From Apophysomyces variabilis (taxonomy: Eukaryota > Mucoromycota > Mucoromycetes > Mucorales > Mucoraceae), in assembly GCA_002749535.1 (NCBI GenBank), contig MZZL01000386.1:1-64000 (forward strand): a DNA stretch of 64,000 bases. Direction: 5' to 3'. Shown here piece after piece: positions 1 to 12,500 of this stretch. A program made the translations under genes and the position numbers. Positions within the stretch are counted from its first letter, which is position 1, and each line of letters starts with the position of its first letter. The notes under the pieces were generated by a model. The model saw nothing but the letters and a program-made list of their open reading frames with translations. It had not been told where the DNA came from and did no database searches.

Positions 1-35
1 GGGACATCTTTATGGACGCCAAGATTTTGTATGGA

Positions 36-122
36 CAGCCCTCTGGGGAGCATTCATCTGAATGCGGCAGCCCTTTGGGGACATACTCTTGGTTGTGATG
101 GTGGGCAGCCCTCTGAGGACAT
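36..122. repeat. three-copy degenerate tandem motif
   Basis: A 17-base motif of the form CAGCCCTYTGRGGACAT occurs at about 36, 68 and 106, so spacing is 32 and 38 bases. The first copy ends GGGGAGCAT instead of GGGGACAT. The sequence begins inside the array (GGGACATC at base 1), so more copies may lie to the left. Confidence 0.55.
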
Positions 123-408
123 GGTCAGCTGTTGTTTTGACTGTCATGGCATACGGAAACCTCAAAATGTAACATGGACTTATGTATACATCGTCTTGCA
201 ATAATAGTAACTACACCGTTTTCCATGGACATATAAGAATGCGCTAAGGAATTAGTTCCAGATGGATTATGTTGGATGAGCTTGTGGCGGAAGTTATAGC
301 TGGAAAATATTCTTTTAAATAACCCTGGCAATTGAAGGATAGTTTCTAGAATAGAGAAAAAGGGCCAAAATCGGTATTATTTATGGCAATAGGTGATAAT
401 AGTACTTG

Positions 409-462
409 TAGTATGATATAGTGCAGTAGGATCGATGATGTGTATTGAAAACGTGAGAATAT
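409..462. repeat. dispersed repeat copy A (partner at 53215-53268)
   Basis: About 50 bases starting GTAGTATGATATAGTGCAGT match 53218 onward with scattered substitutions. Read on the minus strand the similarity also holds at protein level: SIHIIDPTALYHTT here and SIHFINPTALYHTT there. Both copies lie in the same orientation. They look like two remnants of one coding repeat; I do not recognise the parent family. Confidence 0.55.
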
Positions 463-2132
463 AAAGGGATGCCTTTACGTACGATATGATGATACTCTGT
501 TTGATGTGATGACATCGTATATCTTTGTATGTGACAGAAGAAAAACCGTATGTCGCATTGTGCGCATTCAATAACTCAACAAAAACTTTGAGCCAAGCTC
601 TAAGGACGTGTTTAATAGAGAGCCCGCATCAGCATGGGTTAAGCAGATGGTTCGAAGCAAATGCCAAGGCGGGGTACGATAGTCCTGGTTATTCTGGCAG
701 CGTTACTGGATGGTAATAAGGACTTCTCCGTATATAATTGTTCTACTTGCCCTGGGTTGGTTCCTATGATTTAAACTATTTTCTTATGCAGTGGTCAGAT
801 TCGTTTTTCAAAGCGAATGGGCGGGACTCGCCTAGCTAGTTATACCTGGAAACCGTGGTTCGTATTCAGGTAGCATGTTAAGTCGGCTAATTCCGCACTT
901 TAAATGAAATCTGGCTTTGTTAATTTGTCTAGCATCGAAGGAACCGATGTTTAGTGGATTTTCGATCCTGTCTAATGAAGATGAAGCGATTTTTTCGTTT
1001 TCTATTCTGTATCTACTGATTGATCTATTCTATCTGAGGCAGATATCTTCGTAGCAGTACCGTAACCATGAATGAAACAGGAACCATTACCGTCTCAAAA
1101 AACTACTTGATGTTTAGACATAGCATAACTTATAGAAACAATTCAAACGCCGGAGTTAATAGGGGTCATTGACGTGCCTACTCGAACGGGTCTTATAGCA
1201 GACATGTACGTCTAGGTCATGTTGGAAACTTTCCAGAATACGTATATGAAGCTAACCAAGAGATAGCTGATTCGATCGTTAACGAAAAAAAGAATTGGTT
1301 GTATTTGTTCCATCCTTTATTAGCATTCCTATTTTTGTTGGTTTGGCATATGAAAGTCAAACATAGGCACTGCTACATGCTCTTGCCGTAAGACCTGTAG
1401 ACGAAGTTAATGCGTTCACCCGATTTTTCAAGCAAGGCTTACTTACTTTCCTTTGCAAAGTTTGGATCAGATACCATTTGCTCCGTTGTGGTACAAGAAA
1501 ATTGAACTTCTAATCCTGTTTTTTCCCACGAACGTTGAACCAATAACTCGTTTTTAACACGATTGAAGCTGTGTTGTCTTTGTGTCTGTCCGTTAGTACC
1601 CTAGTACCTTGTTTTATTTGGTTCCTTCATTGCACATTCGTCTAAACGATGAATGCAAGAGCAAAGAAAAATACAAACATCAGAAAATCCAAGTACAATA
1701 TGATTGAACGCTTTATACCGGAGTTTTTTTCTTTTACACGTTCCTAAGTTAAGCAATATGATTAGTTAGAACAGAAAAATATTCACTTTTTCGGGGCGGG
1801 GAAAATAAAAAGAAAAAGCCGGCCCAATTTTTTTTCTATTTTTTATTTGTGAAAAGAAAAACAGAAGAAAAAAAGCCAGAATTTTTTTGTGATTTTATAA
1901 AAAAAAAATGTAATAGACTATTTAAGTGTTGAACGGTATATTAATAAGAAGGATGCAATCAATGGGAGAAAAGCCTCCTTCATAAAGGAAGGAGATTTCT
2001 CGGTGGAGGGAGGGATTTTTTGATTTTTTTGAAAGAAGTAGGGGAAATACATGTGTTGAACATTTACAAAGTTTCTAAGTGAAAGAAGAAGAAACGAAAA
2101 AAATAAAGAAAAAGAAAATATACAAGAATTTT

Positions 2133-3368
2133 TCAATGACCATCCGAGTACAACAACGAACGAAGAATCTCACATCGACGTTCCAGCATCCCCAAGAAGC
2201 CGTGCATTTGCTCGGTATTCATTCTGCTCAACAGGCTCTTGAATCGTGAGTCATCGATTTCGTTGAGTTCCTTGGTGGCCGTAGTATTAGCAGGAGTAGT
2301 GGCAGTAGCAGTAGCGGGGATCTTTTTCGGCCTTTCATCTTCGACAGATGCATCGCGATCTTCTAGAGCACAGTCGCTACGACGACGTTTCACTGTATGG
2401 GCCTTGAGCTGTTGTGGAATTCGAGGATACAGTCCGCAAGTATTGCAGAGAGGTTCGCCACGCTCATTCTTTCGCCACATGTTGCTCTGTGTCTGAGCAC
2501 ATTCGGAACACTGTTGCTGCTGTGGTTGGCCAACGCTCTGGTTAGGATGGATCGAAGCTGGCTGGCTCAACAAAGGGCGGAGTAAATGTGCGGCAACCTC
2601 AGCCATAGCAACAGGAGGTGGCGTGCCAAGAGAAGGTGGGGAGGACGACGACGACGAAGGTGGCGGTGGCGTCAACGAGCCAGCTGACTGCTGTGGTTGC
2701 TGTTTGATCTGTTGCTGTTGCTTGCAGGCGGTTGTGGTAGCATGCTGTTTCTGACGAATATGAAGAGGTCTGTGGGTACCATATTGTTTATAATAAAGTC
2801 CGCAAGCGTTGCAAAGCGAGTGGGCTCTGTCGGGGGTTCTTCGCCAGAGCGGGGTCTTGGTGACATGGCAATTGTAACATTCCAGCTGACGTGGAGGACG
2901 GCTAGTCTTGGGTTTGGCAGACACAGCAGCAGTAACAGCAGAAGTGGCAGTAGCAGGACTCGTAGCAACCGGCATAGCTCCGATCGTCTTGGCAGAAGGG
3001 CTCTCCAGACCAGTAGCAGTTTCGGCGCAGGGGTTCGCGGTCGTGTCTTCCTCAAACTTGACGAATTGATCAAAATCCTCGACCGCGGCGGCCTGTTGCT
3101 GTTGCTGCTGCTGTTGTTGTTGTTGTTGTTGTTGATACAGCATCGACAAAGACTCCAGAACTGAGGTTGGAAGATTTAAAATAGAAGAAGTATCGAAGAA
3201 GGAAACGTTGGGTGTATCCATAGAATCCGTTGAGGAAATGGGAGAAGGGAAATTACTTTCGGATGCGGGTGATGGTAGGGGAGGGTCTTGAAGGAAAAGC
3301 AATGGATCCTTGCCATCAAATAGGTTCATGGATGGCAAAAGCATATAGTCGTCAGTTCCGGTCATCAT
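2133..3368 (-). CDS. GATA transcription factor with two zinc fingers
   Basis: Single-exon gene of 411 aa. The start is ATG at 3368, or the adjacent ATG at 3365; the frame extends upstream only to a TTG codon. Finger 1 is C-x2-C-x18-C-x2-C with the core TPLWRRTPDRAHSLCNACGL, the type IVb spacing of fungal light/development GATA factors. Finger 2 is C-x2-C-x17-C-x2-C (SNMWRKNERGEPLCNTCGL), type IVa. Before finger 1 there is a 14-residue polyglutamine run and a Thr/Ala-rich linker; between the fingers there are Gln/Ser/Pro tracts; after finger 2 a basic KRRRSD segment. There is no cysteine-rich linker of the SREA/URBS1 iron-regulator kind, so an iron role is not suggested. A TATAAAAG sequence lies on this strand at 3543-3550, about 175 bp upstream. 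The target pathway cannot be told. Confidence 0.9.
   Translation of the reverse strand: MMTGTDDYMLLPSMNLFDGKDPLLFLQDPPLPSPASESNFPSPISSTDSMDTPNVSFFDTSSILNLPTSVLESLSMLYQQQQQQQQQQQQQQAAAVEDFDQFVKFEEDTTANPCAETATGLESPSAKTIGAMPVATSPATATSAVTAAVSAKPKTSRPPRQLECYNCHVTKTPLWRRTPDRAHSLCNACGLYYKQYGTHRPLHIRQKQHATTTACKQQQQIKQQPQQSAGSLTPPPPSSSSSSPPSLGTPPPVAMAEVAAHLLRPLLSQPASIHPNQSVGQPQQQQCSECAQTQSNMWRKNERGEPLCNTCGLYPRIPQQLKAHTVKRRRSDCALEDRDASVEDERPKKIPATATATTPANTTATKELNEIDDSRFKSLLSRMNTEQMHGFLGMLERRCEILRSLLYSDGH
3093..3134 (-). repeat. CAG/CAA trinucleotide repeat encoding polyglutamine
   Basis: Fourteen consecutive CAA/CAG codons in the GATA factor, followed by an alanine run. The CAA/CAG mix is interrupted, which normally slows repeat expansion. 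Confidence 0.9.
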
Positions 3369-5234
3369 GGAAAAGAAGAAAGAAAAAAGAGAAAAGCACA
3401 ACGCACAAGCCGCCAGGGATTGAGTGAGTGTTTTGTTAGGTCTTGTATTGAAACAAGGGAGGAGAAAGAAGCGTGAAAGAGGTCTTCTTGAAGAGTAAGG
3501 AGAAAGAAAAAGAAAAGAAAAGAACTAAAACAAGGTTATAAACTTTTATACTTTTTGTTCGTTTTTTAAAATGGCGCATATCACCAAACATATGAACATC
3601 ATCTCTTTCAAACCAAAAGGAACCCAGAGTCCCCTTTTCTAAGCACCGAAACCAGAAAAAAAAGATATAGACAGAAGCAGGACGCTTACATTAGTTTATA
3701 TAGATACAAGCTTTTGATATTCCTTAATATCGCTGCTATGGGAGGGTTTAGTAACGTCTTTAATTGTATCTTCTATTATTTTGTTTTTTTTTTTCATGAA
3801 AAGTTTTTTGGTTATACATGACTCAAAGGTGTACAAGGTTTTCACCCAACGAAATCATTGGATTGGCGAGTCCTATTTGGCTTTTGTGTGACTCATCGAG
3901 ACTAACTTGTCTCGGACACACACACACATTAACCCCTTCCCTCGCACTCTCTTATTCACTCACTTTTTCTCTCACTCTTCCCCTCTGACGCAACCCCACT
4001 TTAAAGAAAATGTAGGGGTTCGTACAGCTTTTCTGACACTTACCTCATCTCCTCCCTTTTATACATAGGAAATAAACTTTTCTATACATAGTTTCTTTTC
4101 CCAGTCTCATCTGCATGCTGAATTGAACAATGCCTTTTAGATGCTGAGAGCCGCAAGTCACACTTCTATTTCAGTAGTCATCGAAGTTTTGAAAGTGCGC
4201 TCACTTCCGGACGCGATTAATGCTTATCGGTCCAATCATAAGTAGAACTCTGTCGGGAGGCTCTGCCAGTGATCGCAGACCAAAAGGAAGATTGGGGTAG
4301 CGGCCAGTGTCGGACGGATCCTAGCGGGGACCAATCGCCGCGGATCGGAAATAGAAGTCGAGAGGAAGTACCGCCACGCATGGATTGCGCCATCGACATA
4401 TTGTAGCTCTCTCTTTTTTTGGTTTTTTACGTTAGATTACACAAAACTATATACTTTCTTCTTCTATAGGTTTAGCCTATGTCTTTTACTTTTGCTGTCA
4501 GCTCCTCTAAGTGATTCGGTTATAAAAGACTAGAAGAAAAAGGAGAAAAAGAAAAAAGCGAGTCAGCTAACTTTCCTTTCTTTTGACCTTCGGCATTCCA
4601 ATTCAAACGATGTTTCACCGATAGGAAGTGATTGACGAAACCTTCTCAGACGCTCCTCAACTTGGCACGCCCAAATAAAAAAAAAAAAGGGACATGTACA
4701 TCATACATTACCAACAGCAAGGCTTCATTAAGCTCTTTTTTTTAAGAGAAAGAAAAAGGCAACATGGGCGATCCATGTGTTGTATACGAATCCTCTCGTG
4801 CAAGCACTCTTTCCGGTAGAGAGGGGAAACTGTGCCTGTTAAGAAAGCCAGTTTCGACAACTCCGACGGACATGTGTTATCCAAAAGACAGGCAAGACGA
4901 GGGTATGCGTGTGCTGTCGCACCAAAACTAAATACTCAAAAATGAGCGCCGTCTTATTCAGGCACTACTGTTCTTTCCCCCTTCACTCGTCTTTGTCAGG
5001 CAAACAACATAAAAAAAAGAAGCTCACGTCGAGTTACTCACGTGGCGTCTTTCTAACGTTAAGGTTTTCCCCACGATAGGGGTAAAGTGTATTTTGACCT
5101 CTCAACTTCACGTGCAATCATGCGTACTTCAGGAAAACGGTTGGGTTTCATGCGATGGCTTTATTATTATTGTGCAAAAGAATAAACGAGATGACAAATG
5201 GAGAGGAATACGTTCTTTCTCGGGATGGTTGTAT
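3369..5234. other. intergenic region between GATA factor and SYF2
   Basis: A 1.9-kb region with the GATA promoter at its left end and the 3' flank of SYF2 at its right. It holds many short poly-A/poly-T and CT-rich tracts, an ACACACACAC run near 3918, and one small ATG-initiated frame (4217-4399, separate entry). No RNA gene was seen. Confidence 0.6.
4217..4399 (-). CDS. possible small protein, 60 aa
   Basis: ATG at 4399 with A at -3, then 60 codons to TAA at 4217-4219. The product is rich in Ser, Arg and Trp and ends STYDWTDKH. It lies in its own intergenic space, not antisense to a gene, and its composition is protein-like, without the Lys/Phe homopolymers that mark chance frames here. I recognise no domain. 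It could be a genuine small gene, the last exon of a longer one, or chance. Confidence 0.4.
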   Translation of the reverse strand: MSMAQSMRGGTSSRLLFPIRGDWSPLGSVRHWPLPQSSFWSAITGRASRQSSTYDWTDKH

Positions 5235-6427
5235 CTACAAGGCAGTACCTCGTTCAAGGTTCTCGCGAATTTCCTTGGTGTATCGATCATAAAAGCGAGC
5301 AATCTTCTGGTTAAATACTCGGTTCTTTTCGTTGATCCACGAAATATCATCGGTTGTTTCCTTGCGATCGCGTGAACGAGTCTCTCTCTTGATAATCCTT
5401 GTTTAAAACGAAAAAGAATAAGCACAAGTGGAACCCAATAGCAAAAAACTAATCCATTCTACGTACTGTTTCTTCACGTCCGCCGCCAAGCGATCCAAAG
5501 CTTCTTTGGAAGGTTTATCATCTATCGATGCATAATCCACACTGTTGGCAATGCTAGCAATGGCTGTCGGATCTTCGCCATTACGAATAGCCCGTGCAAT
5601 GCTCTCCAGCTTCTTTTCGGAGTACGCTGCCATGTCTGGCTTGAAATCAGACACTAATTTGACATACTTTTTGTGTGCCTCTTGTGTGTAATCTAAAAGT
5701 TCAGTTAGCATCCCATGTCTGCACTCTTTTTTTTTATGTCTCATCTTCATGCAAGCACCCAGACAATGGCAGCTAACACTTGTGATCATTATTGTTATTC
5801 TTACCCGTAAACCCATTATTCGCCATTTTAGCCTTCTTGGCCATCTTCTTCTCCCAGGCGTCCACTGACTCTGCAGAATATTTCCAAAACTGCTTGCGTT
5901 CATAATCCTCTCCTTTGTCTTTAGCATCCTGTTTCTCCAGAATTTTCAGTGCTTCTTGACGTTTACGCTCATAACGAGCTTCAAGTCTTGGATTCTCTTT
6001 GCTGCGCTGAAACTCGAGATTTCGATCGCGACGATTTCCTTGCTCAACTTCCGTCCTCTAAATAACCACAAAGAATGATTCACAAAATGTACTCTTTCTT
6101 CATCTCTCATCCAAAACTTACCCTTCGTTTCCTGAGTTCGTTTAATTTCTGCATACGTTCCGCAAGTCCCCCATTAGAACTCGATGCTGCTGCATCAGTA
6201 TTGGCAGCAGTCTCATTTGATGTGTTCTCAGTTTCATTTTGTTCCGAAGGTTCAATCGTTTCTACTGATTTATCTGCAGTTTCGTCGGTCGTTACTTCAT
6301 CTTTATCATGTGTTGCTGCATAATCATTCTGTTGCTGTATTGAGTGTTCTTCCTCTTCTTTTCTAGACTCAATCTCTTTTGCTTTCGATCTCGTCGCTCT
6401 TGATGCTGCTTTTCTTTTAGGAGGCAT
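5235..6427 (-). CDS. SYF2: pre-mRNA-splicing factor SYF2
   Basis: Four exons: 6427-6122, 6057-5805, 5692-5467, 5397-5235; 315 aa. SYF2 is a component of the Prp19/NTC-associated spliceosome, acting in the nucleus during activation and catalysis. The family signature is clear: an N-terminal coiled segment ([15 protein letters not shown]), then [33 protein letters not shown], and the C-terminal block [20 protein letters not shown] ending in NLERGTAL, as in human SYF2. The first 90 residues are a charged, Ser/Glu-rich extension with a basic PPKRK start that could serve in nuclear import. Start ATG at 6427 has A at -3; an in-frame ATG at 6481 lies only 35 bases past the CSF1 stop and adds a hydrophobic stretch foreign to the family. 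Only 87 bases separate it from the CSF1 stop codon upstream. Confidence 0.93.
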
Positions 6428-6514
6428 ACTCTTATATCTTAACGAAATTGGAAAAAAATGATAGACACACAGCAAAGTCATGCTTAAAGAAACGTCATCA
6501 CAATTTATTCTCCG

Positions 6515-9500
6515 CTAATCTATCTCTTGCCTGGCAATTATTTCTAATTGATGCGCTTGTGTTTCTGAAAGAGCCCACATCGCATGGACTATATGATCAA
6601 GACGAAGTGTGATATTTTCATGTATGATCGCTGGTAATTTTTCCCGTTTTAATCCAAGCCATTCGACCGGAGGAGTGGCGTCGCCCATCACTTGTAACTG
6701 CGGGTAGAAGTCAACTGGTTGCTTGATGATATAGATCAACTCGTTTGTGGTGGTCACTGAGGGAACCTCACGGCTTTCGGTTGGCATAGAATATCCCTCA
6801 GAGGGTTTTGTGTGGATCTCTATCCCATTATCCAAACTGCTACTACCTTCGACCATAACCACAGGTCGGACAGTCCCATCATCCAAAGCTCGCTGCAGTT
6901 GCGTTGTGAACATATGGCTCATTTCCTGTAAATATTTAATCAGACCCAGATTGAGCGAGACATTGATACGCCCGTCAAAGTTGGCCGAGAATGCATGATG
7001 AACAGTTCGTTCTTGTTGGCTCGATTCCATTGTAAGTTTTGTTGACGGAACTCCAAATATATTCGTTCCGCCCTTTTCGTCCTGATGCTTCATAATAGCC
7101 GCACCAGGCACATTCTTAAGCAGAGCAGCACTGACAAAGCTAACGAGTAGCAATCGACGTACGTCTGTGTGAGCAATCTGATCGAGCGATATTTTAAGCT
7201 GCCGTACACGGATGGAAACATTATCGGTATCCTGAAACTGGTTAGGATGGATAACAATATCAACTGAATGAAGGCATATACTGGTAGTACTGCAAATTTG
7301 TTTTGCTGGACGTTGATCAGAAGCAAGTGTTGGTTCGGTGGTGCTTTCTTGTGCCACACATACTTGCAGCACACCTGCTTCAGCCTTCTTTTTATCGAGC
7401 AATTCGTTGAAACGACGATACATCGTAATGATCACAGGAACGGTTTTTATAGAGAGCCGTGCCACCAATGGTCTCACATCCATGGTAGCAGTAAGATAGG
7501 GTGCATTGTCCCCTGGCTTGATGTTCGAATAAAATGAAATCGGTCCTTGCGCAAGATCAAGAATGTTTTGGTATTCATACTCGCAGGTAGCTCGGAAACC
7601 GTCAAGAACTGTGCGGAACGAGGATATATGCACACCATTTTTCAATTGTATCTGACCTTCAATGATAATGCGCTTGAATGATGCATCGCCACATAATCTT
7701 CCCTCAGAAGAGACGTTGATTGAGTGCAAAAACACATTCAATCCAACAGAAGCTTGCGGTACATTGTAGGTATTCAGTATGAGACTCTTTGGCTCAAGTA
7801 TGATCTTCCCGATAGCTTGACCCATATCTACAGAGAGACTTGCGGCTGAGGCTTCAAAAGCAAAGTACTTAGCGAACGGTCGAGTTGAATGAGACATAGG
7901 CATTTCCTCTGGTGCAGTCTCCTTTAAAGGCTTGGGACTTGGAGAATTCTGAGGTTGGCCAAACCAATGAGCGTTCAGAATTAGTAGATCTTGGAGATGG
8001 CGGATGTTCAGGTCTGCTTCAATACTTGAGACTTTTAACACGATAGAAATATCATCGTCATTTAGCGATTTTTCTTCGTCACGTTGAGAACTGAGCATTG
8101 CGTTCACCAGAAATCGATCCACTTTTGCAGTCAGACAGGCCTCAGGCGAAAAATGATGTTTGACCTGCGCTGCGATATTGCTAATTGATCCGGCACAGCT
8201 CATTGTTCGTGATGCCCTTTCGTCGGAAAATGAAGTCATTAGGAACTCCCCTTCATCCCAGCTAAGGGAACATACAACCTTCGATAGTGGTTGACAGCTC
8301 AGATCCAACTTAGAGCGTGATAATCGAAGGAATAGCGAAGCGTTCAGGGCAATACCGTCAGCTTCAGTCTCACGCACTGCTTTGCGTTCCGTTGACTGTT
8401 GGATACCGACTTTAAGTCCTGCTACAACCTCACGAAGAAACTGGACAAGAGAAGGATGCAAGACATTTTCACATTCATGCACTAAGATATCGCCGTGGAA
8501 CAGTTTAGGTGCTGTGGACATCGATGCATCTGCGCCAAGGCGAGTCTGATATGTCGTCCGTATGCTCAACCCAGGTAATTTGATGGTTGCTACATTAGCA
8601 TCTGTGGCCAGACTTGAGTAAAGATCCCCAGGTTTAATTTTGAGGGACTTCACGGAATTTTTCTTTCGGCTTGCCTCGCCTGAATGTCGTTTGGGGTACA
8701 TCCTTACAACTCCGCTATGGTACTCGAAGACACCCTCAATATCCAAATGTACAACTTGACCATCCGACGCTGTCTCTTTCACATTCTCGGGTCGACTTTT
8801 CAAGTTTGCCTTAGCTGTAAACGCATCTACGCGATCCATACATTTGACATAAATCACGCTCAAATTGTTGATATAGTCTGCAATTGTTCCATCAACATCC
8901 ACCTCAAACCCGCCAACATTGGCATCGATTGTCACGAATCGCTGAGGTCCCTCGGCAGAAGTGTAGACGTGGCAGGCAATGGATGGTAGGTACATTTGAT
9001 TCATGCGTGCATGCTTGTCTGCCAAAAAATGATCTTCGTTCATCTGGTCGAATTTCTTCACAAACTGCAATGTAATGTTTTCCAACGTAGCTGAACTGGT
9101 CTCGATATTCTTCGTTACAAAATTTGCTGAGGCAATCGTAAAGAGAAGAGCGCTAACTTCTCGAGATGATTGACGTGAAGCATCGGGCACCACATCCAAA
9201 GGAACCGCTACTCCCAAACGCTGCACTCTGAGTGATAGAAGCTTCCCCTTAAGCAGATGGACAGACTCTTCTGATTTTGGTGCATCGTTCTTAAAAGATC
9301 GTACCAGACGCTTTGTGTTGTTGGCGAGCCTTTCAAGCTCCATCTTTTTCATCTTCTTTCGCTTCTTCAGTTCTGAGTCGTAATAAATATACATTTCGGC
9401 CAGTTTTCCAAGTGCAATTGGTTGCATGACAGTCTGAACTTTCGATAGATAAACATCAAAGGACTCCAGTTGTTGGTCAGCTTCGTTTGTAAAAAAGTTC

Positions 9501-12500
9501 TGCACATCAAAATCGATAACAATGTATGCCAGTCGATTTCGTCTGTATCTGACTTCACTTTTTCTTTTGTATTTCTCTTCAATAAGACTGTCCGCATTAT
9601 GATCCAAGGATAGGGCAAAGTTGCGACCTTTAGCTTTCCACATAAACATGTCAGCTCCCTCATTTGAAACACTTGCTTCCAAAAGGTTGGATTCAAACAA
9701 GACAAGCGCGGAGGGGCTTTCTGCAGATATGCTTAATCCGTCGAGCGAAATTTGAAGATAATATTTGAAATCGCGTTCTATTGAAGCTTCTGCTGCCGAA
9801 GGAGAGCTTTCCTGGTTTTTTCGCTGCTTCGAGTAGGAAAGAACCTCCAGAAGCTCGCTGATCTCATTTCCAAGCAGTGATTGTGCGGTCAATAAGGAGT
9901 CGATCATACCAACATTTAACGATAGCGATATAAAGTCCACTGATATAGTTGACCGCAACTGCAATTGACTCTTTCCTGAGGAGACCTCCCGTTTAAGACA
10001 GCCAGTGCTTCGTATACCAGGAATGCCGAATGTCCCTCCAGGATAATCGCTAAGCATTTGTGAGCTGTTGCCGCTACTGATCTGCGGACTAGTCTTTGTA
10101 ATAATTTGGATTTCTTGCTTCGACAGCTGGAAGGTATACTTGTGCAGTTCTCCGAGCTTTTGCTGCACTTCATGAACCATTACAAAGAAATCATTGATGC
10201 TGTATTCAATGCTTAAGGACGGAAGCAGGTCGGAACGGGCCGCAAAGTGGTTGAGCAAGAACTGTAACTTAATATCGTACTTTTTACTCTCCGTGTCCTT
10301 TGTGATTCCGGTGAGCGGTGTGGTAGTTTTTCGTTGCTCTTCCCATTCATTGATCAAATTTTGAAACATAAAATGATATCTTTGGCCTTGTTCCGTTCTC
10401 CAGTCCTCCACAAAACCGTAAAGTCGTAGCAGGTTCTGCGGGGCATGCACACTAAATCTTTGGATATTCGAGAATATATTGAGTACGTCCCGACTATGTT
10501 CTGTTTTCATCTGCTTTTTGGAAGTACGTGTAGGATGACTGAGATTCGCGTTCACATTGGCGCCATCCATTGTAAATTCCAACAATTTGTTGACCAAAGG
10601 ATGGTTTTGATATAGCATCTCATAAAACTGGATATGTATCACTTCAACACCTCCGGCAGCTTCGAGTATCAGACGATTGTTAATATGTATATTCTTTCGG
10701 GATGCCCGGTTAGAGCTTCGTCTTCCCGAACCAGTGTCGGAATCTGCCTTCTCAGAAGATTGGAATAACGGAAGGGGTGTCAATTTCGGATTAGAAAATA
10801 AGGCAGAACCTTTGATTCCCTTGATGTCCGTCTGCATGGTGAGTTTCTGCGCTCTTGCACATATATCAACTTCATTCACAAAAACTAATGCCTGAGCAAC
10901 TATATCGATTTTTGATACGAGAGCTTGCAAGCTTAACTTCTCCTCATCAGCAACTGCAATAGGACCATCGCTACGCATGGACAAATCTCGGCTGAATATC
11001 GAAGACTTAGTCGCATGGGACAAACTGCTTAGTCTGGCCGTGAAGACACGTTGTACCATCAACATATGTCGTGCAAATGCAAGGATGGTAGGATTTGTTG
11101 TAATTTTGATCGAACCAATGCTTACTTTAGTAACAACGTCCAGATATCCATCTTCCCCTGCCTTCGCCTGATATTCATCGGCCTTATTGGTACCGCTGTA
11201 CTCTTCAGGCACTGCGCCGATCATTGGCCGTTTATACACACTTTCCAGAACGAACTCTACCGGTGTGAAAATAACACTGTTTGCATCCATGCCTTCTTCG
11301 TCCTCCTCTTCCTCATAAATACGAAAGTGAAACCGCCGTACTTGTAGCTTCCCAACGTTGGCCGATGAAGTCAAAAATGCGACAAATTCCTTAACAGTGT
11401 TAGCATCCGACATGCCATCCATGACAGCTTGTTGTTTAAAAGGCTGCGTGAGTAAACGACAAGTGGAGATAGCTTCCGCGTCAATTTCCCAACTGCGCCA
11501 ACAAGAAAACGTACGGACGACATTTTTGAACATATGTGCAGAATTAATGTGCTGTATCGCATTTCCGGAAGTAAGTCTGTATTGCAGTCTCTCCCGCATA
11601 GATGAGCGCATAGATCGCAAGCAATGCCGCATTCTCGCAAGAAGTTTCCAGCCAACATCGTTTCGAAAGTTGCGCGATCCAAGGCGAAGCATATTCGTTG
11701 GCTTTGTCAAGAACAATGGGTCACTAACCACCTCAGGGCCGTTTGAGTATGTGGCAATTTCGTCGATAAATACTTGTATCTGTCGCGACCTCCGATCCTG
11801 GAAACTTTCCAGGATGCCTTTAAGATCATCGACAAATACCAGCCATGAGTATACAGCGCCAACGAGAATCTCAACTGCTTCTGTAATTATAATAGTCGAT
11901 AGATCATCAATTTCCAAGCTAAGACAATTAGGCTTGCGGGCGCCTAACCATCTACAGCTGAGCCTATCAAGCTTGAGATCAATCATAACCAGCTTGTTCG
12001 ATAAGCCGTCATTCTCGCAATAGCCTTTTATTTCATGGTCCGTTTGTTGATGTGTTCTCGGAATACCGAAGGTAATGGGCTGTCGTGCGTCATACCGTTC
12101 GCTAACATATTGGACCTTACACCCTAACCTATCAATGTCGATATGTACCCGAGACTCTTGAAGCACAAGCTTCGATTCTGCCACAGATCGCTGCTTTTCA
12201 TCAAATGCAAAATCTTGAAATTTAACGGAGCCAATCATTCTGAGGCCATTCAAAAATATGTCCGCAGAGCACAATAGCGTGTCATCTAAGTCATATTGTG
12301 TCTTGATATGGCATTGCCCGTGCTTATACGAAGGTAGATCATCCGGAACGACGACGTTTTGGATAAAGTGCAAGTACGTGCGTGGTAGCAATACTGCAAA
12401 TCGTGTACAGACAAATTGATCGGTTAAGTAACGCGTTAGCTGACTGACGTATTCAATTTGCAAAGAGTCAAGCATCGTTTCCAAGTCCCAGTCCTATTTA

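Larger units (their letters stand above)
1..2132. other. intergenic DNA with short repeats
   Basis: No gene is recognised here. Three imperfect copies of a motif beginning CAGCCCTCTGGGGACAT lie at about 36, 68 and 106. A stretch at about 409-462 resembles 53215-53268 elsewhere in the window (separate entry). The open frames at 10-716 are short, and the one at 525-716 starts with TTG. From about 1780 to 2130 the DNA becomes A/T-homopolymer rich, as expected for the 3' flank of the GATA gene that ends at 2133. Confidence 0.6.

Noticed and set aside
1..125. Possible telomeric or subtelomeric array at the window edge
   Set aside because: The three GGGGACAT-type motifs are too long, too divergent and too irregularly spaced for a telomere.
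640..690. tRNA-like GGTTCGAAGC segment
   Set aside because: No D-arm, anticodon stem or pairing acceptor stem around it.
2239..3164. Plus-strand open frames across the GATA gene
   Set aside because: They are antisense readings of the polyQ and Ser/Pro tracts (poly-Leu, Ser/Arg runs) with no domain.
3366..3401. Longer N-terminus for the GATA factor beginning at 3401
   Set aside because: The codon at 3399-3401 is TTG, not ATG; the first ATG is at 3368.
12476..12484. A separate 1989-aa gene starting at 12484
   Set aside because: That codon is TTG and lies inside the last exon of CSF1; an acceptor at 12494-12495 joins it in phase to upstream exons with the family's N-terminal motifs.
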